A stretch of DNA of 64,000 nt from Coprinus comatus (taxonomy: Eukaryota; Basidiomycota; Agaricomycetes; Agaricales; Agaricaceae): positions 62,001 through 126,000 of the forward strand of contig JAWPGT010000010.1 of the NCBI GenBank assembly GCA_034638255.1, given 5' to 3'. The position numbers and the translations under genes were made by a program. The notes beneath the pieces were generated by a model. That model searched no databases and was not told the DNA's origin. It saw nothing but the letters and a program-made list of their open reading frames with translations. Each line of letters begins with the position of its first letter. The first letter of the stretch is position 1. Below are positions 46,607-58,108 of this stretch, one piece after another.

Positions 46607-49600
46607 GTGTTGCTAGCCTCAGCTTCAACTGATCATCTTTCCTGCTCGTCGTTGGCCTTGACCTTTGCGTCTATGAGCTCATCAACATCTCGTGTTAGGC
46701 GAAAACCACCACCATCAACTACAACAACTACAAACCCCAACGTTGTCTATCCCCTCCAGCAAGTTCCTTCCTCTTCCCAACAACTGCTATCAAACCAGCC
46801 TTTGCAAAAACTCAGCTTCTCAGAACGTTACCCAGACCCTGATCCTACAGACCCATTTGCTCCTCTCTGGGTCTTACGCAATAGAACAACTTCAAACGCA
46901 AACGCATGGCAGAAAGACCCGACTCAAACGCATTTACTTAACAATGCCAATAGCAACAACCGAGACCAACAACCCGAGACTTCTTCGAGGCAACCAGATA
47001 GACGTCGTTCCGCTTCTGCTTCTTATCTTCATACCATAACCGCTCCCGCTTTGAAAACTACTTCTCCCGCTTCTGATCTTGGTCATAGTCACGGTCTTAG
47101 TCACTCTACTATCAGAGCTGGACGTACCTCTAGCGTCGATAACGGGAATAACAGCGGAAACGGGAATGTAGGGAATAATCGGTTTACGCTGAGAAGACAA
47201 TCGATTCGGCCTATAATAGGTTTTGGCTTTGGTACTGGTACCACACATACTCAAGTTCAAGTTACTCCTGGAACTGGTCCTATTATTGCTTCTGCTTCAC
47301 GTAGTTCGATTGAACATCAAATTTATCCCAATTCTAATCCTAATCCGAAACACATGCATATACGAATTGTACAACCTCCATCTCACCCCCAATTGGATAA
47401 CAACGATAGTAGTGATAGTGATTCTACAAGGGTACATCATGGTGTTGGCGGTGGCGGTTATGGACATACCCATGGTCGAGTCTCAACCTTTGAACTGCAA
47501 AGGTCTGGCAGTACAACTACCAATGTCAATGCTGCTAGACCTCATACTGTACCACTACAAGCACAAGCTCCAACCCAAGCCAATGCTAGTAATCGTCAAA
47601 GAACGGGATCAGCCAATAAACTTGCACGATTGTTCAAACCAAGTCGTAAAAATAGTCAAGGTCAAGGTCAAACAGATGGAGAAGGGACAGCTACGATACG
47701 TGCTTCAATGGCTGATATCGATCGGATTCGAAAATCTTCCATTTCACCTCCTGTTTTTTCTACTGTCGTTTGGTCTCAAGGTCATGGTCAAGATTTTGTG
47801 TCAATCAAGAATAATCCACTGCATCAAACTGCTATTCCTTTATCAGCTGTTGCAAGTGTTGGTACTGGTATTGACGCTGGCGGTGTAATATCTCCATTAC
47901 TATCGGATACAGATATCCAACAAGATTATATTCCTATTCCTATTGGCACTCCTCATGCATCGACCAATCCTCAGCGAGAAACGGAGACTTCACCAGAATC
48001 GTCTACTCCGTCACACCCAAACCCAAATTGACAAATACCAATACCGTTGATCATCCTTCACACTCCGTTTCTCCTTCACATGCAACATCTCCTCCTCCTC
48101 CTTCTGCATACCCTACTTCTCCTATTTCTAACGTTCCTCCTCGCCTTTCATCACGGCCATCACAAACTCAAACTGATGAAACACATTCGACATTTTCATT
48201 TGTTCATATTCCATCACCTGGCTGTTCACCTTCTATGGCTCACTTGTCATCATTTGAGTCAGCTGGTGCCCGTCCCCAAAATCTCATAGCAACATCTTCA
48301 CCTACCACTTCACCTACCGCAGGAGCGACTACTGTTACACACATAGTTCCAGATCAAGTTCCAAATCCAGTCATCGTATCGCCCAAGAATCCTCCTTCAC
48401 AACCTTCTCCAACTTCTGCTACAGCAGCATCCATCACTTCTCCTATTAAAAACAAAATGAAACGCACTACTTCACGAACACCATCAAGTAACCCATCCGT
48501 GACATTGCGTAATGTCCAACACCCACAACAACAATCATCTGAGATCAATCACGGCGGGTCCATTACAATTGATGAATGGGGATTACCTTCAACAATGGAT
48601 TTAATGAAAGCTGCTGCTCTTCCTGTTATTTCAGAATCTGGAGTACGCGTTACTTTTGGTACATTATTTGCCAGAGAACGTGTTATTGTGGTTTTTATTC
48701 GACATTTCTGGTGTCCACTTTGTCATGATTATATGACTTCTGTTGTTAATTCGGTAAAGAAGATACCGGAATTGATGATACCGAAAACGAGTACAAGGAC
48801 TAGAACTAGAACCAAAACCCCAGGAGGCAATGGGAATGGGAATGTCGAGGATCAAGATCAAGATGAAAAGTCGCATTTTCAGAATGGTAACAGTAATAAC
48901 GGCGATGGTGTTCCAATTAAACTGGTTGTTATCAGTAATGGTTCACATACGATGATTGGGAAATATAAACAGATATTTGAGAAGGGGATTGTTTTGGAAG
49001 TATATTCTGATCCTTCTTTGGCTGTTTATACTGCTTTGGGAATGGGAAAGGATCCAATGAGTTTACAGAATTACAATCATAACCAGGATCAACATCATCA
49101 TCAATATGGACCTGCTTCGGTGTATACGAGTGGAAGGTCGAGATCGAGAATGAAGCAAACGATTCAAACGTATCCTATTACTGATACCGATGAATTTGGA
49201 ATGAAATCGGATTCGTGTACGGAGAGGAATTGTAGAGATGACAATACTATTACTAGTATTCGAGGTGGAGGGTATGTGAAACATGGGATTGTGAGTGGGA
49301 TTGCTATGGTTTTTGTAAGGGCTTTGAAAGTTGGTATGCCTGTTTGGGAGAAAGGCGGAGATTTGAATCAGTTGGGTGGGGAATTTGTTTTCGGGCCTGG
49401 GTGAGTTTAATGTTTTCCTTTCTTCTTTTTTTTGTCTATACTTTGTATGGTTACTGATTGATCCTTTATTGGTATATTTAGGTTGATCTGCAGATATGCA
49501 CATAGGATGGTGAATACTAGAGGTCATTCACCATTTGAAGACGTTCTTCGTGCTGCTGGAATCGTGATTTCTACTTCTAACCATACCACAACCACACCCT

Positions 49601-50498
49601 ACCTTCGATGTTGGTCAAAGAAAGAGAAAGAGATAACGAAGAGAAGATTAGGATACGAGAAGAACAATCGATGACTTCACCTACATGTCAATCGCGTAAT
49701 ACAAGAGGTCAAGGTCCTTTGGTCGTTCGTCAACTTCAGAGTCTGAGTCCAACTCGCGCTCTACCGTCCCAATCCCAAATCATCGAGGATGTATCATACT
49801 ACACTGGAAGGAAAGAGATCACATAGGAGAAGAAGTGTTGCACATACCAGTGGTAATAGCGTTACCTCTGTCGGAGTGATACCTGTTAGCGCACCAATGC
49901 AAGTTAATGCTCCTGTGGGACCTATTCTTGTGGCTTCACCTTCACCTTCTTTATCTGGATCAACATCTCCTTCAAAGTCACATTCACATTCACCTCCTGT
50001 TTCACCAAGTAGAGGAAAGGAAAAACGATCTACTACTACTACTACGTCTACCGTGACTGCGGAATCAAGATCATCTACTACACCAGGATCTAATGTGATG
50101 AATATTAAAGCAAATACGGTTACGCATACCGGAGTTGGAGTTTTTCAGAAGCAGAGATCTATACCGAAGAAATCTTTGGATGCTATGGTTATGACGAAAA
50201 GTGATGATGAAATGTGGATGGAAGATAGACATACGAGTTTACAGAGGATTAAAGAGAAGAAGAATATGAGGAGAGGAGTTGATGAGGTTCAGGATAAGGG
50301 TAAGGATAAGGAAAGGGATAGAAATAAAGATAAGGAACGTGAACGTGGAAGTATTAGGAGAGCTTTGGAGAGGACTTTGTCACAGCCAAATGAAAGTACG
50401 GGTACTAGACGAGATCTTTCGTTTGGTATGAGTATGTCAACGCAACGTGAGAAGAGTGGGAATGGGATGAAATTGTATTCTGGTTCTGGTAGGAGGGA

Positions 50499-50542
<44 letters not shown>

Positions 50543-50773
50543 ATTGTGTTGTTGGGGAGGGAAACAAGGTTGAAAGTTAATTTGAGTAGGGATAGAGAAA
50601 ATAATTATAATAATACTCGGAAGGAGCAAGAAAAGGTTAGAGAGAGGGAAAGAGAAAGAGAAAGAGAAAGAGGGAGGCATCGAGTGGCTATGATGAATAA
50701 TGTTGAAAGAGCATATTTTGAAGATGATGTGGATACAGAAACGGTTTCTGATAAAACTTTGGTGCATCGGTGA
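46607..50773 (+). CDS. AhpC/TSA-like thioredoxin-fold protein with disordered flanks; frame breaks
   Basis: A large frame starts at 46607 (or at Met 46673, MSSSTSRVRRKPPPSTTTTT, a better start for a disordered leader). About 600 Ser/Thr/Pro/Asn-rich residues precede the core. The core is a PRXL2/AAED1-like peroxiredoxin fold: LPVISESGVRVTFGTLFARE, VFIRHFWCPLCHDYM with a CPLC redox motif, LVVISNGSHTMIGKYKQIF, YSDPSLAVYTALGMG and GIVSGIAMVFVRALKVGMPV followed by WEKGGDLNQLGGEFVFGPG. A standard intron (49401-49481) joins it to CRYAHRMVNTRGHSPFEDVL. The C-terminal part includes DDEMWMEDRHTSLQRIKEKK. Frame changes occur near 48025 and within 49590-49650, 49780-49800 and 50490-50505, all in low-complexity sequence. 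Some may be unrecognised introns. Reductase activity is inferred from the fold. Confidence 0.7.
50501..50542. repeat. (GAT)14 microsatellite
   Basis: Fourteen uninterrupted GAT units lie at the end of the AhpC/TSA-like gene. In one frame they encode a poly-aspartate run. In the frame of the upstream exon they start with a TGA stop, so the tract sits exactly at an apparent frame break and could be a slippage site or an assembly error. Confidence 0.9.
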
Positions 50774-52016
50774 TGTGTCCCGCTTGATTTTTTTTTTTTT
50801 TTTTTGCGAGTCTCCATTTCCTTCCCCCTGTTTTCTTGTTCCCGCTGTCTTTGTTATGAATCGTCATGATAATTGTTAATGATAATCTCACACTACTGTA
50901 TTTATGATTTTCTCGGTTCTTGTGTTCTTGTTGTTTCTTTACTGGGTTCATGGTTGTCATCATATAATTGTAGATACTAGTCTAAAACATATTTTGAACT
51001 TCAGTTATCTACAATCCAAGCCCTAATAGTCCCATTTCTGTACAACATTGCTCATAAATTTCCTCCGTAAAAATCAATATACGGATTAGAATGGATTGAC
51101 CCAGGCTCCTACTCAGCCAAAAATTACGCATCTACCTACAGAAACCTGGTCTCGAAGTCCGACTGACGGACGTAGTAGCCCTCGCACCCCGTTCGTCGTC
51201 ACCGACACAAGCGACATTTCTTTAATACGTACAGTCTTGTACTATACATACAATCTTACATTGTTGGAATGTCGATGAATTGTAAATCAAAAGTGATGTA
51301 GGGATTAAAATATTGATGAGAACCCCGGTGTGTATATTGTGTGTAATATTGAAGAGGTTTTTCCATCCTAGTCAACTATTGCCGGGTAAACACGATACAT
51401 TAATTAAACTTCTCGGAGTCAGTATACATTCCAGGAGAAAAGCAGGTTAACTTTGAGAATTCGAGAAGGTAAAAAGACATGTTTGCTAACGGGATAATAT
51501 TAGAGTGAACTAAAACAACGTGTTTGAAGTGACACAGAAGTTCCTTATCTACGAGTTCCTCACGAGCAATCCCAATGGCAGAATTCGAGCAGTGTCAACT
51601 TCCAATATGGCTTATTAATGTTGATGCTTTTCAAGAAGCTCGAAGAGTAATTGAACGTGAACGTGCATGCGAAGGACTCATGAGCCCACATGCTCCCATC
51701 AGACTATCTCACCATCTTCTTTTGTAGTTTTTTTAATGCATAAGCAAAAGTTAAATGACCATTAAACGATGAACTCCAACCAGAATTCAAAGTTTCATAC
51801 AAATAAAGTAGATAACGACTACTAACTAACTAGATGATAGATCCAACAGGATATATATATAAATCTATATTCACCCATATAAATGTCATTGGTGATCATA
51901 TGTCAAGGATATGCGTTCCGAAAAACCGTCCCGAAACAAGATACGAAGTGTTAAAGGGGAAAACAAAAAAGATCACTATCTCCATGAGGTTTTAAGCTCA
52001 AGCTCACACTCGTGGC
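50774..52016. other. Intergenic, mostly without features
   Basis: A T-run (about 50788-50805) follows the AhpC/TSA-like stop, then 1.2 kb of AT-rich sequence. Apart from the possible small open frame at 51575-51727 listed separately, no gene can be supported. The 3' end of the Avt3-like gene follows. Confidence 0.5.
51575..51727 (+). CDS. Possible small open frame, 50 codons
   Basis: A plus-strand frame reads MAEFEQCQLPIWLINVDAFQ, then a charged helix-like EARRVIERERACEGLMSPHA, and ends PIRLSHHLLL at a TAG. The residue use is coding-like and unlike its flanks, and a start in favourable context (ccaATGg) is present. No family is recognised. It could be a small gene, an exon of one, or a gene remnant. 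Confidence 0.3.
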   Translation: MAEFEQCQLPIWLINVDAFQEARRVIERERACEGLMSPHAPIRLSHHLLL

Positions 52017-54774
52017 TCAAGTCTCACAGTGACCAATTTGAGTGGGTGGGGCAGACGGTTCCAACATCAACTATTAATCAAGGTCAACAACATGCAGAAG
52101 GTATTCCTAAGACAAAATAAATTACCTTGAGTGTTTGGCTTGATGTATAGATAGCAGCAACAATTCCAAAGATGATCATTGCAATATCAGCCAATTTCGC
52201 TCTTTTGGTATGGGCACAGGCTCTATAGTGAAGCATTGCAGGATACACATAACATAACGGGACACTAGAAAATCAATCGAACCTTAGCATGTGAAACAAA
52301 ATAGCTTCAGAATGAGGTACATACCAAGCGAAGCAGCCGACAAATGCAACAAACTTGTCTAGATCTTTGGCTCCGAAAGAACTGACCATAGTGCAGATCA
52401 TAACCATGCAGAACCTGAAGATATTCTTTTGCCATTTGACTTTGTTATTTCCCTTTCCACTCCTGGAGAACATTCCATTCTCAAGGATTCGAACAGCGGG
52501 GAACAATTGAAGAGGGACAGAAAGAAGGATAGCAAGAGCATATAAAAATTGCACCTAATGGCACTGTTTAAGGGCCGACATGCTTGTGTAACGGAAATAA
52601 GTACACACCGATTGTACCATCTTGCTAGTCGCATCCAAGTTTACAAGAACCACTGTCTGGATGTCAGCACCGAAGGTGAGATAGGCAAGCGCGCCAGCCC
52701 TCCGAACAGAACTGATTTGGCGACATGTTATTATGTGTTAAAGGTACTTGACCATTGCAATACGTACTTAGAAGAAATGCCATAACGCCCGTAAGCACGG
52801 CAGGGAATTTATGTGGCTCCCTCATTGCGTCAGTGATAGGAATGATGAGGCCGATGCCTTCAAAAGAAAAGACAGCAGTTCTAAAGTAGTGATGTTAAAA
52901 CTTGTCAATTATATCGCATGATAGACTTACCCAATGAACAATGGGAAGTCTTTGGGATTGAACATCTCCACCTTGGCCATTCCGCGACCTGCAATGATGC
53001 TGATTTCACTTCCAAAGATGTAGATTAGTCCGGCAAGAATGAAGGCATCCGCAATAAGCGCGGTTGAGCTCAGTTTAGCCAAGTCTCGGACAAGAGCAAG
53101 GGGGAGAAAGATCACAAGTTGCATGAGAATGAAATATTGAACAGATATGACTTTCATGCAGTTCGTGACACCCAAGACGAAAGCCTGTATTTTTCGGAAC
53201 GTTATTCACAGCCAACAGATGAGCTTGAAGAAATGCATACCCGCAAGTTCTCGGCAACAAAGATAGTATAAGCAGAGACAAAACCAAGTTGTGAGACGAC
53301 AATCGATCCGAGAATGATGTATCTCATCCATGGTCCATACAACGTTCCTCCAATATCTGAGCTTTGACATTAGGAGAGTGGAGACGAAGACGAAGAAAGT
53401 ACACACCGCCAAAACTGCCAGATACAACGAATTTTGTCTTGACAAGTAATAGGAAAGAATAGAGCGAGATGATGGCGATGAAAACAAACACTAATGATGA
53501 AAATAGAAGCCCTCCATTGAAGAATCTGCAGTAAGAAATAAGTACCACGTTCACATCGCCAATGTACCTTACTCACGCTTTTCCTAAGAAAAGAACGCCG
53601 GTTCCAATGAATGACTTGAGGAGCTGGTGAATGTTAAGTTAGAATGAATATACGCGTTAGGCACATAAATATATGCGCACCATTAGGACGGCCTGGGTAA
53701 CAGTCGCGTTACCATGACCAACAGAATTACGTCTTTGTCTTGAACGTGAACGGGAATGTGCAATAATGGAACCAGGTTGTTCTCTCAACAAAGGCGTTCT
53801 TTCGGTTAATGCACCCTCGATATTGGCGCCCGCACTCTCCTCTACATCCTCTGGTTTCTCTTCTTCCAAATCTTCCAAATCTTCACCAGCCTGCGTTACG
53901 GTTTAAGTATGAAAAGTGATAAATTACAGCACTATACGTACAAAGTGTCCAAATAGCAGCAAGAAATCGATGAAGTTGTTCAACATCTGAGGTTCCTCTG
54001 TTCCCTGTTCATTGGCCCGGAGTTTAACATAATTCCTTCGGAAGCCACCTGGTTCATGGATATGCTCGAACGCAGGATCTGGTTCCTGAGGAAGCCCAGC
54101 AAATGAGACTGCCCGAGCTCTCCCCGTTTGTCTCTGCTGGTCAGCATGCCATTTGTAGACATCGTGGCTAAGTATACATGAGTATTGATGAAGACAGGAT
54201 TAGATTGACAAACGCACGTTATATCGGCCCCTGGAGCATCGTAAGGGATTGGGAATGTCTCCGAATTGTTTCTAGCCTTTCCTGCAGTCTGAGTAGAACT
54301 GTTCTGCGACGAACGTCTTGATATTGTTGATGATCCGACGTCTGAAGCTGGGGCTTTTGAGAGTTCTGCCTTTGTACGATCCTGCTTTGATACTAAATGT
54401 CTGCCGAGTACCTTTGCCTTTTCCTCACCCGGAAGTTCATCGAGATCGAGAGCAGGTATATCAGATCCATTGTTGGGCGCAAAACTGGGTCGGCGTGTGG
54501 CAGTGAGACCGCCTACTTGTAATGATGCCCCTGGTCGAAGAGGAGAAGAAGTGACGTCGATGGCAGGGTTTTGGAGTGGGGTACCTGAAGGCCCAACGAG
54601 GGGAGTACGAGTGTTGGGTGTGCCGCGTGGAGGGATGTTGGGGAGTGGGGGAGTGCTAGTATATTGTGCGCGGATTGCTCGTAAGTCGGGTGTGCCAGCG
54701 ATAGGGGTGGACTGAAGGTCTGCTGGTAGAGGACGTGGACTGGTAATGTTTACTGGCAAGGATGGCGAGGCCAT
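52017..54774 (-). CDS. AVT3: Avt3-like vacuolar amino-acid transporter
   Basis: This belongs to the AAAP/SLC36-type family and matches yeast Avt3/Avt4, which export neutral amino acids from the vacuole. The start MASPSLPVNITSPRPLPADL opens a long Ser/Pro-rich cytosolic N terminus with phosphorylatable sites and RSRSRQRRNSVG just before the first helix. The transporter core begins NATVTQAVLMLLKSFIGTGV and continues LFLGKAF, GGLLFSSLVFVFIAIISLYS, YIILGSIVVSQLGFVSAYTI, MQLVIFLPLALVRDLAKLSS, TAVFSFEGIGLIIPITDAMR, LTFGADIQTVVLVNLDATSK and VQFLYALAILLSVPLQLFPA. The last helix, IAMIIFGIVAAIYTSSQTLK, joins across an intron (52071-52125) to a short tail ending HCET at 52017. About eleven helices and the FEGIGLI motif support the call. 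Avt3 versus Avt4 cannot be resolved. Confidence 0.88.
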
Positions 54775-55310
54775 AGTGGCAGTGAAGAAAGAGGGAGATC
54801 TGAACCGGGGTGCACATATCCCCACCGCGGCACTTCCGGGCCAACATCTATTTACGGCACATGTCCATTTCAGTCACCCCCGCATACTTTCCAGGGTGAA
54901 TCCCTTGGCGTCATTGTATCATCCACTTATCTACTTATCTACACACGTCCACATATTTACAACTTCTCTCCACGGCGAACTCAATTATACCAATGTTTTC
55001 TATACTATTGAGGAACAATATTGTCCCTCAGTGACAGACGTCCGTTAATGCCGGGATTAATGTTATTCGTATGCGAACAGAGCGTGTGTCTTTTCATCGG
55101 CTAGAAGCCATTCAAATCACAAATATATATAAAAGATTCTATCTCTATAAACATTATATACATCATCAATCCTATATACGAAGGTAAGTAAGTATGTTTA
55201 AGTATTTATGTTCAAGTCCGAAATTCTACAAAACCTCTATATACGCTAAAATAGAAATGTAAACAAAGAAACAAGGGGTATTTACCACAACAAGATTTAG
55301 TGAGTCATTA
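54775..55310. other. Intergenic, promoter of the Avt3-like gene
   Basis: The spacer should hold the Avt3-like promoter (proximal to 54774) and the 3' UTR of the glycosyltransferase-like gene. It is AT-rich from 55040 on. No gene, repeat or RNA element was recognised. Confidence 0.5.
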
Positions 55311-57951
55311 TTAAATCGCCACCCCATTCTCGAACACCAAATTCTCCAAGGGTACATACACAAATTCGTCTTGAGCCTCGAACTCAATTCCTTTTACACG
55401 ATCTCTCATCAAACCCGCCCAAACATTATCAACCCACTCAACAACACCTTTAGCCATCTCCCTACCCTCCTTCTCTCTCTGACTCAACAACATTTCTTCA
55501 TTATCCACATGATCTGCAATAGGCTTGTTATTTAATGCGAATTCCTGAAGTCGTAAATAGAAGTCAAACTCTTGACTCCTCTTCTCCTCTTTCCGTTTCA
55601 ATCCTTTAGTATAAGCTTCATGAATTTTTTTGGCCCATTTTCCACCTTCATATGCCGTTCGTTCAAGTTCAACGCCGGTCCCTTGTTGTTCGAGTAGCAT
55701 CCTTAAACCATGCTCTTCTACAAATAATGGTCGGGATACTGATAAACCGTCAGCAAAAGGTAACAACTTCAGTTATTAATAAAATATACCATAAACAAAA
55801 GGTGTGCATGCATCCACACATTCTGAAGTCATGCCATACCCCTTAAACCCACAAATGCATTAGTCGCGCAGGGAATCACCAAAATTGTGGAGTAGATGCC
55901 TACCAGTTTCCCCAAAACAACATCTCCAAGGGCAATAAGGTCAGGCATATAAACATCCCTCGGGGCGACATAAAACCCTTCAGGTAATCCTCCATCCTCA
56001 TTCTCCGCGTTCCATTGTTCCTTGCTAACTCCACAAATCACGGCTATCCAATTCTCATCAGGTAAAAGTCCTTCATCTTCGACTTCCTCGATAGATGTTC
56101 TAGTATCGTTATCTTCAAAATCGTCATGAGCCTTGCTATCATTTCCATTTCCATTTCCAGATTTTGCTGGTGTGTTTCCAAGAAAAGTACCTGATCTTGG
56201 AGTAGGTGGTACAGTACATATTGTCGGTACGTTTGGACTTCCGTTTTCTTGTACTTTCATATTATCAGTACGATGTCGTCCATAGATATAATTCATCCCC
56301 AAACTAGCAGTCCGTGAATGAGTAGACTTAGAAGCAGGTCCAGGAGCACCAGGAATTAATATGTGTGAATCCGTAGCCATCCTTCTATGACCATGTCCTC
56401 TGCTTGGGAGTGTATGCCGTCTTTTTGCACTGCAAGAATAAAGAGCGGCTTGGTGATCGGGTTGTTCCTGATCAGATTCCTGGTTACTTTGCTCGTGGTC
56501 ACTAGAAAGGTAATCTGTGTTCTCGTCGCTATAAATAAACTTTCTGTGGGGCTGCCGAGTCGATTGAGAGCGACAGGGGTAATTATATTTATTCGTAGGG
56601 GGAGAATCTTGAGAAAATAGATGGAAGTTCTTGATTAAAGTGTTGATATCTGAAGTCTCGACGTAATCACTGCCAGCATTTATATCCAAGGGCCTTAACA
56701 CTGATTTGCTGTATTGTGTAGCGCTATCAGAGATAGGAGTGAGCTTATCGGTTGACACCAATGTTTCTTGGCTCGGATTCCGGCTAGCGGCACGACTCGT
56801 TGAATTCCCTCCAGGTCTTTTGAAAACCTGACCTCCGAAAGAGACTACGAGAACTTTCATACCTTCAAAATCAGGTAGCCCAGTCTTTTGAAGGAATTCC
56901 GCCCGACCTTCAGGTGTATGTATTTTAGCTGAAGGTGGGCGGACTAGAAGCGGGGCTGCATGCACAGACCGAGGTATGGATGCGTTGGAGATAGGGAATG
57001 GTAATGGTTTTGATAGAAGTGACGACTGTGATGGGCACGACGTGAGTGCAGCCTCAATATGATCGTAAAACCTATTACAGGAAGGATTGACCCATTGTGG
57101 AGAAGGAAGTGATGGTCGGGTAAAGAAAGAAGGTATAGGGATGTGACCAGGAAGGAGAAGGAGGAGGTCTGCGTGTTGATAGCCTTCATGAAGATGTTCG
57201 ACCAGAGGTGATAGGATCGATTCGGGAATAGGGATATCCAGAGAGGTGTCGCAATTAGATGCCTGGGATGCGTCTGACGAACAGGAGGGAGGGGAGAGTG
57301 AATCATTAGTGGGAACGGCACTTTCTGTGGGCGCATCAACGAACGAGGTCGCAAGGTAACTATAAACAGAATCAAATGTAAAATTAGTGATAAGAATAGA
57401 AGGAATTCCAGCAGCTTTTGCCGCGAGACTGCATGACGACGAAAAATTAGTGGAATGTATCCCTGGCTCTGCTAATTACAAGCGCACCATCCAAGGAATG
57501 CAGCGTCGCTCAGGACACAATTAACACTTATATCTGACAACCATCTCCGTTCACGGTCTAACATGACATCCTTCTTTTCTAGAAAAGCTTCTAACGCTTG
57601 CACGCTCTTCTGTCTATCCACACGATACCTAGGGTTTCATTTGAATGGGTGTTACGGAAGATGTGGAGGCGATATAACTGACGCCAAGGGTTGAACAATT
57701 ACTGGATCAATCTCAGCACATCGATATAAGGCTCCGCAGGCAATGCTGTCGGCGAATACGTGTCTTGGAGCTGAAGAGATGATATGGACAGTCAATGGCC
57801 GAGAGAGTCGGAGAGACAAAAGGTGACAGGCAAAGGCGGAGACTCTTGTAGCATGTCCATAGCCTATGTCGATGAGTAAATTTTTGTGAATTTTTGAGAA
57901 ATACTGCGCACCATGTCCTGAGCAATAATAGGCGAAGGTAATGGTATCCAT
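55311..57951 (-). CDS. MurG/L-arabinokinase-like glycosyltransferase-fold protein
   Basis: The first exon starts MDTITFAYYCSGHG and joins to YGHATRVSAFACHLLSLRLS, giving the SGHGYGHATR motif found in the N-terminal glycosyltransferase-fold part of L-arabinokinase-like proteins. The following exons read HIISSAPRHVFADSIACGAL, CAEIDPVIVQPLAYRVDRQK, SDISVNCVLSDAAFLGCACS and AKAAGIPSILITNFTFDSVY, a Rossmann-like arrangement. A large exon gives FEGMKVLVVSFGGQVFKRPG, a long disordered Ser-rich insert, then DENWIAVICGVSKEQWNAEN and APRDVYMPDLIALGDVVLGK. The C terminus carries YVSRPLFVEEHGLRMLLEQQ and ends LVFENGVAI at 55311. Donor sugar and acceptor are unknown. The long insert within the fold is probably lineage-specific. 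No kinase domain is fused, unlike plant L-arabinokinase. Confidence 0.75.
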
Positions 57952-57997
57952 GAAACGACGGGCGGTATAGTATTCTCGCTAATGAGACTGTACCTGA

Positions 57998-58031
57998 CCC
58001 TAACCCCTGATCGGGGGTTGCCTAACCCTAA
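57998..58031. promoter_or_regulatory. Telobox-flanked near-palindrome in a divergent promoter
   Basis: Within the 157 bp between the divergent start codons at 57951 and 58109 lies CCCTAACCC (57998-58006), the near-perfect inverted repeat AACCCCTGATCGGGGGTT (58002-58019), and CCTAACCCTAA (58021-58031). The flanks match the telobox (telomere-repeat) core, which serves as a promoter element for Tbf1-like factors in fungi. The role here is inferred from position and sequence. Confidence 0.5.
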
Positions 58032-58108
58032 ATGGGACGCGTTCTTGGTGCATGAGGCGACCTGATTTAGAGAAGGGGTGGATGATCGTCCAGCGTGTCC
58101 TGACCTCC

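Noticed and set aside
47223..47888. Plus-strand open frame of 221 codons, rich in Leu and Val
   Set aside because: It is a shifted frame of the Ser/Thr/Asn-rich leader of the AhpC/TSA-like gene, not an independent gene.
50637..50676. GAGAAA-type purine repeat as a separate regulatory element
   Set aside because: It lies inside the last exon of the AhpC/TSA-like gene and encodes an Arg/Glu run, so coding low complexity explains it.
57990..58035. Possible chromosome end or internal telomere array
   Set aside because: Only two short telobox copies are present, within a promoter between two intact genes; there is no repeat array.
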